DNA of 37,215 bases, taken from a virus. The notes beneath the pieces were generated by a model. That model saw nothing but the letters and a program-made list of their open reading frames with translations, was not told where the DNA came from and did no database searches. How positions within the stretch are numbered: the first letter of the stretch is position 1; every line of letters starts with the position of its first letter. The DNA lies in the IMG/VR virus record IMGVR_UViG_3300028025_003492, positions 1-37,215 of that record; one strand, written 5' to 3'. A program made the translations under genes and the position numbers. Shown piece by piece: positions 26,735 through 35,069 of the stretch.

Positions 26735-29700
26735 CTAAACATTGATCTCATCAAAGCGAACAAACTCGCCATCAAGATAACGACTATAGATTTCAAATGC
26801 CCGTGGGGATTGGTCACTCATCCAGTTAATATAATTTGAATACCCACGCAGTAGATCTTTGTTGCTTTCAGAGGTAAGAGTTCCAGATCCGCCAGAGTTT
26901 CTGCGGTTTTCAAGTTCGTCCCTCAGCTCGTTACGCCTAGCCAAATAGGCTCCAACAGTCTGCCAAGCAACATCGTTCCTCTTATCCTTACCAAACCTTG
27001 GATCTTCAAGAGCAATCTCGAACGCTTTGGCAGTTGCACTAAACTTATTTGAATTACGGGTACTGTACTTAGAGAACCAAATAGGATTAGTTTCCTCGGC
27101 CCAAGCCAGCCAATCCCTACGGAAAGCCTGAAGATCCTCTGCGCCCCTCTGGCGAAAAGAAGTCAAACCACGAGAAGCAAGAATAGCTTTAGACTTACTA
27201 TTCATGGCAAGGTACTGATCCCAACCAATAGCAGACATAGACTGATCGGAAGCTTCCTTGAAATCCTTACTGCTTCGATACTCAAGTGGAAGCCCAGGGA
27301 CAACCTTGCGACCTTCCTGCCATGCAGCAGTGTACTGGTCATAGGAAGTATCGTTGGGATCATTGAGCAACGCACCAACAAAACCAGGGTCAGCACCAGG
27401 AGACTGGACAAAGATTGATCGGATTGTTGACTGATACTTTTCCGTGTTAACCCGTGCTGTCTTTGTTGCAGTTGTACCAGTTGGATTACTGGACATGGAG
27501 TAAGCAAAACTGTAATACTCTGGGTATTCTTTTAAGAACCTTTCAGATGGTGTCATACCATCAACAACACCCTGTTTTTGAATCATGTTCCACTTATCAA
27601 CAGCCATCTGATATTCTGGCTTCAAGGTGAACTGCGGTGCAAAAGGAAGAATCTCTGACGCAAAAAACTTTAGCAACTGAATGTCGTTAGTCTTTTCAAC
27701 CACACGATCAATGGCATCAGGTGGGATATTGCCATTGTTTTCCTGATTCAACACAGCGTAAATTTTTGCTGCATCGTTAGCCCAATCCGCTGACTTGTCA
27801 CCACGGTAAAGAGACCAAAGTTTTTTAATCGATGATGGTGCCAGTTTGTCAACAGAACCAGGAGCCTTCGATGCACCCATCGTTAGCACACCATTAGCAA
27901 TAAAGCGGGTGATAGCATTATCATCCATTTTAATAAGCTCAGAAGCCGCCATTTGCACGAGCGGCCCAGCAGAAGGAAACAGTGGAAACTCTCCCTGGAA
28001 AACAATGTTCAAAGATTTTAGGCTAATCCTCATGCCACCGACATCTTCAATTCCCATTGCCTTAGTAACTTTGCTTGGAAGCGGGACTACCAGTTTCCAG
28101 TTTGGATTAACCAACTTGTCACCATAACGAACCGGTTGGTCATTCTCATCAAGAACTAAACCGGAACGGACAGGGGCTGAAACGGCTTGCATTGCTCTGA
28201 TGGCAACAGCAGGATCATTTAGCATGATTCGACCCCACGTTTTCAACGTGTTCTCTTGTGCCGCAAAGAACGGCGAAACAAATCGAAGCATTTCAGCGGC
28301 CTGGCTATACCGCTCAATCGTGTACAGGGTTCGCTTTACTTCACGCAAAGCGTAAGCTTGTGCATTGCGCTCATACCGCTGCAACTGCTCGTAAGGAATA
28401 TCGTCAACACCCTGCTCTTTAAGGTTCTTGATTGACTGTTGAACGTAACTGTCATAATGGGCTTTAACAAATGGGTGACGAAGCAATGTATCTTCTGGCA
28501 AAGAGCCAATGTATTTGAATATACGATTAACAAAACGCTTACTTGCACCCTTGTATCCAGGCTCTTTGATAACAGTAAGAATCTGCTTACCGTGAATGGG
28601 TTGCCAACGCTTGTAGCCGTCACCCTTAGTGATAATCTCGTACTCGTTACCATCGGCACCACGAACAGTTGATGCAACCCAACCATCTTTGAGATCTGGT
28701 GGGGTCATACCAGAACGGTAGTAAAGATCCTTAAGAATATCTGGTGCCTCTTCAACAGGGTAACCAGAATCTGTTGCCTGGATAACATCTTCACCTTGAG
28801 AAAGCAGACCAGTTCGTGATTCAATGCGCTCAGGTGCTTGTGGAAAGTTTTTCTTAAGAAACTTTTCAGCCTCAATTGGGCTTTCAAAAGTCTTTGAAAT
28901 ATCTTGCGCCTGAGACCACGATCCGTTCTTCATCCTCTTGGACGGGAGTTGAACCCTGACCGTAAATGTTCCATCAGCATTATTAGTTATATAAGACTTA
29001 TTCAATGCCGTTGTGTACTGGTCAACAACAATGTCCTGAGCGCGTTCAGCAGAACCAACCGGACGGGAAACAATAGTTTCAGCCATCTTCTTATTTGTTA
29101 CACGATCACTATGATTCTTTAACGCTCTCGGCAGGGCCTCTTCTTCAATGGATCGCAAAACCTCTGGAAGCTTTTTTAAATCTTTTTCACGCTTAACAAT
29201 TGAAGCACCTAAAGCGGCTTGCTTAGCTTTAAGATCATTCAATGCTTCGTAGGGGGTAAGCTTTTTACCATTAACAATGTAAGGAACAGTAGGATCAAAG
29301 TTATCAATCCTGTCCTTAATCTTTGTAAGTTTAACTTTTGCCTTAGCAATGCGGCCAGGTTCAACATCAAGTTTAACCTTGATATTTTCTACTGTGTTAC
29401 CAAGCTTCCTAACCCTATTGGCAGCCTTGTCAATATTCTTTTGCGTAACAGGACTTTCAACATGTCGCCTAGCCGAGGCAATGCGCTCAGCAGTAACCTT
29501 CATAAACCCTGATTCTTCCATTGCTTTTTCAATGTCAGTTGGGTGAAGATTTCTTAGTGCCGCTTTAGCCCTAAGTTCCTCTGATGGAAGATACCGTTCG
29601 ATAACATCTTGAACACGATTTACATAAGGTGCCGTGTTTTCGCCTTTTTCAATACCAAGTTCTTTGCGAACGTAAGCAGCATTTCTATCGGTTGCATCAT

Positions 29701-32236
29701 CAAGCCACTTAGCCACGCTCTCAGGACTCTCACCCTTGATGAGACGCTGAAACATGTATGAGTTCATAAACTGTGTGTTAATAATGTCGGCAAGAGACTT
29801 AGAAAAGATTTCGTCCTCTGGATTAATCCGTGTTGGGATGGCCGCCTTAACCTGATCTTCCGCAAGACCATACACACCACGGCTTGCTCCAGCGATTTCG
29901 GCACGCTTAGTTCTTTCTGATGAAGAAAGTTCACGCAAGAACCGACCAGATGCCCCAGCGAAAGCACCGGAATAAACAACACCCATGTACTCTTCGCTCT
30001 CAACACCAATACGATACTTACCAGTGGTTAAATAATCTTCAATGACCGCTATGCGATCAGCATGAACCTTATCAATTTCGTTCATTACCTGATCTAGTTG
30101 ATTTAACTTGGCTGGATCTGGTTTTCCACCGTTCATAAAATCAACCGGGTCAATACCGCGCATTGTCAAACGCTCAGCATAGTGCCCTTCTAATTCATCA
30201 AGAAGATCAAGCGTGTAATCGTCAGCTTCTTCGCCAGTTTCTTTTTTGATAGCTGATCGAATAGCGCGTGCAGTTGCCCCACGCCCACGGTTCAGGGCAA
30301 AATTACCAAAGGCCCCACTTTGCAATCCCTGGAAAGCCATCATGGCACCAGACACTGCCATGAAACGAAGTGAACCTTCACCGATGTTACGAACGGGGTA
30401 ACCAAGTCGGAATAAAACCGCTGGTCGCCAAACAGAGTTGAACGCGTCGTAAGCCCACTTTGTTTTTTCAGCAGAACTTAGTGTTTTAAGATCTAGACCA
30501 TTAGCAGAGTTACGCATTGCGCTATCAAGTTCTTTCCAATTGAACATGACATAAGTATCAGGGGTTTGTGTTTCCAAAAACTTAGCGATATCAATTTCGC
30601 CATTTTCGTTAATCCAAGAAGCATTTTTAGAATCAAGGATTTCTTTAACAGTACGCTTCTTATTATCAATAAGCATATCTGTTACTTTTTTAATCTCTCT
30701 TAAATCAGTTACACCATACTTGGTGGCGATGCGAGCAACTCCCTCGCGCTCAAGTTCTTCAAGAATGGCATTTTGTTCGCTGGTATTAATAGCTGAATTG
30801 TAACGATTAGAGTAAGCCATTGATTCTTCGCCAGAGAACACGCCACTCAAAGGACTGTAACGACTACGAAGTTGAGCTTGCAGTTCAACTGCTCCATCCG
30901 AAGCATTAGCACCCGAAAGGTGAAACACCCCCATAGGAGATCCCTGACCAAAAGAAGCACGAGCCGCTTGATCTGCACGATCAACATTACGAGTCCAAAC
31001 AGTAACTCTCCGCGCAGCATCCCCCTCTTGGAATGTGTTTGGGATAATATCTTCGCTCACGCCCCAACGTAAACGAGCCGAACGCTCAGCACGGCTGATA
31101 ACCTTTTCTTGGCGAGCAACAGTATTAGCCGTAGTTACCGTTGCGTCCTGTGCAATATTTTTACGAACAATAACATTCGTTCCCTCAACATCAAGGGCAT
31201 CGGCAAGAAAACGGTCACGGTCTTTCATCTCAGCAAGACGCTTCTGGTGACCTTGAAGAGCAATGTTGTCGCCAGCAGAAAACTCTTTACCACTTAAAGA
31301 GTTAATCGGTGAGTAACCACCAATGCGATGGAAGCCTAGCGTTCGATTGATCGCTTCAATTTCGTCGTGAACAATCAATTTTTCTTCACGCAAACGAAGA
31401 ATTGCTTGCTGATCTCCACGCGCGGCCATCCAAACGGTAGCTGCCTCGTCGGGAGTTTTTGTTCGTGCAAGAACATCGCCAAGTTTAGGATTAGTGTTAT
31501 TGAGAAACTCATCAATAACAGCATTATTATTTTGTTTAGAAAAATAATCCATCAAGGCCCACGTTGAGCCACTCTGTTCAGCAACATCAGCAGCTTCTTT
31601 TTCAAGCGGTTGAGCATACCTTCTGAGCTTTTCAACCTTAGCGGCTTTACCAGCAAGAACCCACGGGTCAGCGAAAACATTAAGGGCAAAGTCACCAGTA
31701 CCAGAAACAAGATCAGCTAAAAAGTTATTTCTGAAACCATCTAAATGTTCACGCTTTTTAATAGCATTAAGAACCTGGTTTTGCGCTGTTTCACTACCGT
31801 GATTATTTGTAAGATTGTCGTGAATATTACCAAAGTTTGCAACGATGGCTTGGTTTGGGGAAATGTATTCAGACTCGTTCCAAACATTCTTGATATCCTG
31901 GAAAGCATTACCAGTGCTTTTACCACCGCTGTAAAGATAGCGCAACTCAGGGTTCATTGCTATAAGGTTTGTGGTTATTCCACGGAACGCGTAACGTGCA
32001 GGTAAAGCAAGGGCTTTAGCCGCCACTTCCTCGGCTTTATTCTTAGCCTCGGCTGCTCTCTCCCCAAAAACTGTATCAAAATCCCCAGCCGGAGCCACGG
32101 GCGCATCTTGCAATTCTTTATTACGATTACTATACCGAGAGATAGCTTCTGCCCCAGGATTTAACAATTCGTTTAGAACGGCCTTGGGGTTCAGTGCTTC
32201 TGAAATAGAGTTCTTGAAATCATCCCACAGACTCAC
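26735..32236 (-). CDS. very large virion protein, probable ejection or internal protein (1833 aa)
   Basis: The longest gene in the window. The product is helical and charged, with no enzyme motif that I recognise. The N-terminal region reads SLWDDFKNSISEALNPKAVL. A coiled coil lies at about 940-1045 (KAKVKLTKIKDRIDNFD and KREKDLKKLPEVLRSIEE). At about 1300-1330 lies ERYSQAAEMLRFVSPFFAAQ with NTLKTWGRIMLNDPAV, a block I remember from very large proteins in aquatic phages. The last part is Arg/Asn-rich. GTG at 32236 overlaps the stop of a 48-residue gene. It lies downstream of portal, as do large internal virion proteins in podoviruses; a tape-measure role is the alternative. Confidence 0.65.
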   Translation of the reverse strand: MSLWDDFKNSISEALNPKAVLNELLNPGAEAISRYSNRNKELQDAPVAPAGDFDTVFGERAAEAKNKAEEVAAKALALPARYAFRGITTNLIAMNPELRYLYSGGKSTGNAFQDIKNVWNESEYISPNQAIVANFGNIHDNLTNNHGSETAQNQVLNAIKKREHLDGFRNNFLADLVSGTGDFALNVFADPWVLAGKAAKVEKLRRYAQPLEKEAADVAEQSGSTWALMDYFSKQNNNAVIDEFLNNTNPKLGDVLARTKTPDEAATVWMAARGDQQAILRLREEKLIVHDEIEAINRTLGFHRIGGYSPINSLSGKEFSAGDNIALQGHQKRLAEMKDRDRFLADALDVEGTNVIVRKNIAQDATVTTANTVARQEKVISRAERSARLRWGVSEDIIPNTFQEGDAARRVTVWTRNVDRADQAARASFGQGSPMGVFHLSGANASDGAVELQAQLRSRYSPLSGVFSGEESMAYSNRYNSAINTSEQNAILEELEREGVARIATKYGVTDLREIKKVTDMLIDNKKRTVKEILDSKNASWINENGEIDIAKFLETQTPDTYVMFNWKELDSAMRNSANGLDLKTLSSAEKTKWAYDAFNSVWRPAVLFRLGYPVRNIGEGSLRFMAVSGAMMAFQGLQSGAFGNFALNRGRGATARAIRSAIKKETGEEADDYTLDLLDELEGHYAERLTMRGIDPVDFMNGGKPDPAKLNQLDQVMNEIDKVHADRIAVIEDYLTTGKYRIGVESEEYMGVVYSGAFAGASGRFLRELSSSERTKRAEIAGASRGVYGLAEDQVKAAIPTRINPEDEIFSKSLADIINTQFMNSYMFQRLIKGESPESVAKWLDDATDRNAAYVRKELGIEKGENTAPYVNRVQDVIERYLPSEELRAKAALRNLHPTDIEKAMEESGFMKVTAERIASARRHVESPVTQKNIDKAANRVRKLGNTVENIKVKLDVEPGRIAKAKVKLTKIKDRIDNFDPTVPYIVNGKKLTPYEALNDLKAKQAALGASIVKREKDLKKLPEVLRSIEEEALPRALKNHSDRVTNKKMAETIVSRPVGSAERAQDIVVDQYTTALNKSYITNNADGTFTVRVQLPSKRMKNGSWSQAQDISKTFESPIEAEKFLKKNFPQAPERIESRTGLLSQGEDVIQATDSGYPVEEAPDILKDLYYRSGMTPPDLKDGWVASTVRGADGNEYEIITKGDGYKRWQPIHGKQILTVIKEPGYKGASKRFVNRIFKYIGSLPEDTLLRHPFVKAHYDSYVQQSIKNLKEQGVDDIPYEQLQRYERNAQAYALREVKRTLYTIERYSQAAEMLRFVSPFFAAQENTLKTWGRIMLNDPAVAIRAMQAVSAPVRSGLVLDENDQPVRYGDKLVNPNWKLVVPLPSKVTKAMGIEDVGGMRISLKSLNIVFQGEFPLFPSAGPLVQMAASELIKMDDNAITRFIANGVLTMGASKAPGSVDKLAPSSIKKLWSLYRGDKSADWANDAAKIYAVLNQENNGNIPPDAIDRVVEKTNDIQLLKFFASEILPFAPQFTLKPEYQMAVDKWNMIQKQGVVDGMTPSERFLKEYPEYYSFAYSMSSNPTGTTATKTARVNTEKYQSTIRSIFVQSPGADPGFVGALLNDPNDTSYDQYTAAWQEGRKVVPGLPLEYRSSKDFKEASDQSMSAIGWDQYLAMNSKSKAILASRGLTSFRQRGAEDLQAFRRDWLAWAEETNPIWFSKYSTRNSNKFSATAKAFEIALEDPRFGKDKRNDVAWQTVGAYLARRNELRDELENRRNSGGSGTLTSESNKDLLRGYSNYINWMSDQSPRAFEIYSRYLDGEFVRFDEINV

Positions 32237-32379
32237 TGTTGATTCCCTTCAAGAAGCATTAAAGCAAAGTCTTTATGGTCGGCATCACCCAGGGGTGCGC
32301 TCGCAAGATCCCAAGCAGTACCAGCTTCATGCACACCAATAGCTTCCATGTACATATTAAGTTTGTCCCAGAAACTCAT
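32233..32379 (-). CDS. small protein before the very large protein (48 aa)
   Basis: ATG at 32379 begins a 48-residue product MSFWDKLNMYMEAIGVHEAG, ending DFALMLLEGNQQ. It is helical with an acidic end. Its N-terminus, MSFWDKL, resembles that of the 1833-residue protein (MSLWDDF). The TGA overlaps that gene's GTG as GTGA. It lies 4 bases downstream of the Pro/Gly-rich gene. Function unknown; a chaperone or targeting module is possible. Confidence 0.6.
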   Translation of the reverse strand: MSFWDKLNMYMEAIGVHEAGTAWDLASAPLGDADHKDFALMLLEGNQQ

Positions 32380-32383
32380 GGAC

Positions 32384-32866
32384 TCACCCACCAGAAATAC
32401 CACGCAGATACTGTGCTAAAAGTTTAATTTGTCGGCCAGAGTCAGGCATCTCTGCTTGACGCAAAATTGCTGGAAGGTAGCGAACTAAACGCTGTGCATC
32501 TTCCTCAGCAATGTTCATTGGTGCTGGCGCACCAGGGCCAGGCCCCATGTTGGAACCAGCAGTACCGGGTTCATCAGGACGCTCAGTAGGGGCTGTAAGG
32601 CCCGTAGGGAGAGCACCTAGACTGATAGGCGCAGCAGGGGGTGTTGAGCCGTTAGAGGGCATCACAGGGCTTCCTGAGGGCATAGAGCCTTGAGCCATTG
32701 TAGCACCACCCTGAATATCACGCATCTCTTGACGCTCGCCATAATAGGCGGCAGGAACTTCACGAACAGGTTGACCAGGGCCACCATCAGTACGTTGCGA
32801 CAGCGACCCCGGCCCTGAAACAGGAGCAGGATTGCTAGGCTTTCTGTAACCACCTTGCTCTGCCAT
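32384..32866 (-). CDS. Pro/Gly-rich small structural protein (160 aa)
   Basis: Over two thirds of the sequence is Pro, Gly, Ser, Ala and Met and appears disordered (for example APVSGPGSLSQRTDGGPG and GPGPGAPAPMN). A helical C-terminus follows (ALRYLPAILRQ-like segment: VRYLPAILRQAEMPDSGRQI). It lies between portal and the large virion protein. The low-complexity tail resembles the Pro/Gly-rich C-terminus of the portal protein. Possibly an internal scaffold or portal-associated protein. Confidence 0.6.
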   Translation of the reverse strand: MAEQGGYRKPSNPAPVSGPGSLSQRTDGGPGQPVREVPAAYYGERQEMRDIQGGATMAQGSMPSGSPVMPSNGSTPPAAPISLGALPTGLTAPTERPDEPGTAGSNMGPGPGAPAPMNIAEEDAQRLVRYLPAILRQAEMPDSGRQIKLLAQYLRGISGG

Positions 32867-32890
32867 GTTTCACCTCAATCAAAATAGAAC

Positions 32891-32995
32891 TTACTTAGTG
32901 ATCTTGCCCTTACGAACCGGCTTAGCCGTAACAGGCTTACCAGCCTTAAACGGCTTGGGCTTGCGGACGGGCTTAATCGGCCCCATCCCCGGCAC
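32891..32995 (-). CDS. tiny Lys/Pro-rich basic protein (34 aa)
   Basis: GTG at 32995 overlaps the upstream TAG (TAGTG); an ATG three codons on gives 31 residues. The product is nearly a third Lys/Arg, with the repeat KPVRK twice: PIKPVRKPKPFKAGKPV and AKPVRKGKITK. It looks like a small histone-tail-like or protamine-like DNA-binding peptide. Lying between portal and large virion genes, it might condense packaged DNA or bind the capsid interior. Inference only. Confidence 0.5.
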   Translation of the reverse strand: MPGMGPIKPVRKPKPFKAGKPVTAKPVRKGKITK

Positions 32996-33180
32996 TACTT
33001 AACCTTACGCTTGTCGTTGTTCCCAACACCAGGAACCTGAACGCCATCAGTAACCTTGCCAGCACTGCCAGGCTTAGGACTGTTCTTGAAATCAACAGGA
33101 GTACCTGCCTTGATTGGCTCTGCCGTATTAACCGGAGCAGCAGTGCCCTGAGAGCCGAAACTCGGCATCTTCTTAGCCAT
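32995..33180 (-). CDS. small Gly/Pro/Lys protein (61 aa)
   Basis: ATG at 33180 starts a 61-residue product MAKKMPSFGSQGTAAPVNTA..., ending VPGVGNNDKRKVK. It is polar, unfolded in look, with basic ends. It follows portal by 18 bases and is coupled to the tiny Lys-rich gene. No family recognised; probably a minor virion component. Confidence 0.55.
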   Translation of the reverse strand: MAKKMPSFGSQGTAAPVNTAEPIKAGTPVDFKNSPKPGSAGKVTDGVQVPGVGNNDKRKVK

Positions 33181-33197
33181 ATTGTTTTCCTATCTTG

Positions 33198-35069
33198 TTA
33201 CGCCGGTTGGCGGCGGACAACGCTAGCCGAGAGGTTCGGTGCGCCGGAACCAGACAATCCAGCAAGGAGAGTCTGCATATCTGGGCGACCACCAGGGGCC
33301 ATACCTGCTTGACCAGGTGCAACACCCTGTGGGAGTCCAGACTCTTGCATACCAGGAGGCATACCAGAAGGTGTCCCCTCAGGGGCAGGCATACCGGGAG
33401 AGCCAAGTTCGTTAGGCATCTGCTGACCGGCTACACCTGCTTCGGTCTGAGGGGAAGGTGGTGGTGGGGGTGGTGCGAAAGCATCCGCAATAGCGGTCTC
33501 AATCGGAACACCCTTCTTGCGTGATTCAATGATCGAAGCAAGTTTGGTAACAACATCAGTGGGGTCTTGGCCCTGAGCCGCCATAGCGGGAATGGACTGC
33601 ACATAAGCAGCAACACCCTGGAACCCTGCCTCACGCAGACGCTCCACATCAATGAGTTCTTCCTCAGTCTTAACATTCATTGAGTTAGGCAAGTTGCGAC
33701 GAACGAACGACTTGGAAACAAGGTCAGCACCCAAAGCCTGCAACGACCACACCAGTGCTCGGTTCGGGTCAAGACCAGCCATCAAACCGTAAGTTACCTC
33801 AACACCAGTCTCAGTTCCGATGTCGCGCTGGGGAACATACTTGATGGTGTAAGGGTTACCATTCTGTTGCCCCTTGATTTCCTTGCTATCAAGTGGCCAA
33901 AGTTTTGTGTCTAGTTCGAAGCACATTTGGAGTACTTCGACAAAGGTGTCTGCGAGTACGTCTTGTGCGGTTTTGATTTGGGTGTCGAAGCCACCCATGA
34001 GTGCTTGGACTCCGCGACCTGTGATGATGCTTGCGTCAATGTTTCCTTGACGGCCTTCGGGGTAGCGTGCCCCGTTTCGCATTTCTTGGTCTAGGGATTG
34101 TGCTTGGGCGAACGCGGACTGTGGCATTTCGATTGGCGCACGGCGCACGTTTTGTGGTTCACGCGTGCGGATGATTGCGTCCCCACCGATGGGGAAGTGT
34201 TGAATATCCGATGGTACGAACAGTGGGGCTTCAACAGCCTTGTGGGCTGCCTCAAGTGAGAGTAGCGCAAACTTCGCGCGAGCCATCTGTACCCAAAGCA
34301 CATCATCAAATTGTCCACGTTGTTGACCGTCGAAGGAAGGTTTGCGGGCAACCACAACAGGACAGCGCCCTAGTGGGTTGTTTGTTTGTGCAAGGATCAG
34401 GTTCGCTCGTTCGGGCACGAACATGATTTCTTCTTTGTCGTCCACCCAACGAACCACTTCAAGCATTGTGTCACCAGGGGTGTATTGGCCCTGGTTCTTG
34501 TTCTTCAGTTTGTCTGCGTGCTCAGGGAACATGGCAACAAGTTCTGACGTGGGCTTGAGGAAGCGTCGTGCGAAAGCGGTGCAGTTTCCCCAACGGTCAA
34601 ACTCTGGGTACGAACCCATTGGGTCTTCAACGGTGATGTGTGGGCGACGATCCTTGAAGTTTGGTTCAACACGGAAAGGTAGGAAACCGTAGGTAACGTA
34701 CTGGTCTGCACCAGCGTACATTTCCCGACCAAGTTTGGATGCGGCCACATACCAGTTGGCAATGATGGTGCGCTTGTCAGCCTTGGTGCGCTTCGCATCA
34801 TCGGTCATGTTGTTTTGTGAACACGAGAACGTGGGCAGTGGTGCAATCACTTCTGCAAGGTCACGGGCAACAGTGTCAATGAAGTTGGCAACGATTGGCT
34901 TGGGCCACTCGGATGGGAACAAGCCAGGAAAAGCCTCATCGTAGTTACCACCACGGACAGAGGCCACCTTGTTCATTCGACCATCGCGCTCGGCGTAACG
35001 AGACTTGAGTACGTCAAAGCGTTGGCGGATACCACGATCCGCGTATTGTGCAATAGACGCATCAGTCAT
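33198..35069 (-). CDS. portal protein (623 aa)
   Basis: The order, size and position after terminase fit the portal. The N-terminal region (IRQRFDVLKSRYAERDGRMN, then PKPIVANFIDTVARDLAEVI) resembles portal stem/wing helices, and VTYGFLPFRVEPNFKDRRPH follows. The body includes a central clip-like region (ALMGGFDTQIKTAQDVLADT). The last 90 residues form a Pro/Gly/Met-rich disordered tail starting PPPPPPSPQTEAG. ATG overlaps the terminase TAA (TAATG). A segment at about 33893-34180 has different codon use from its flanks (see findings). Confidence 0.82.
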   Translation of the reverse strand: MTDASIAQYADRGIRQRFDVLKSRYAERDGRMNKVASVRGGNYDEAFPGLFPSEWPKPIVANFIDTVARDLAEVIAPLPTFSCSQNNMTDDAKRTKADKRTIIANWYVAASKLGREMYAGADQYVTYGFLPFRVEPNFKDRRPHITVEDPMGSYPEFDRWGNCTAFARRFLKPTSELVAMFPEHADKLKNKNQGQYTPGDTMLEVVRWVDDKEEIMFVPERANLILAQTNNPLGRCPVVVARKPSFDGQQRGQFDDVLWVQMARAKFALLSLEAAHKAVEAPLFVPSDIQHFPIGGDAIIRTREPQNVRRAPIEMPQSAFAQAQSLDQEMRNGARYPEGRQGNIDASIITGRGVQALMGGFDTQIKTAQDVLADTFVEVLQMCFELDTKLWPLDSKEIKGQQNGNPYTIKYVPQRDIGTETGVEVTYGLMAGLDPNRALVWSLQALGADLVSKSFVRRNLPNSMNVKTEEELIDVERLREAGFQGVAAYVQSIPAMAAQGQDPTDVVTKLASIIESRKKGVPIETAIADAFAPPPPPPSPQTEAGVAGQQMPNELGSPGMPAPEGTPSGMPPGMQESGLPQGVAPGQAGMAPGGRPDMQTLLAGLSGSGAPNLSASVVRRQPA

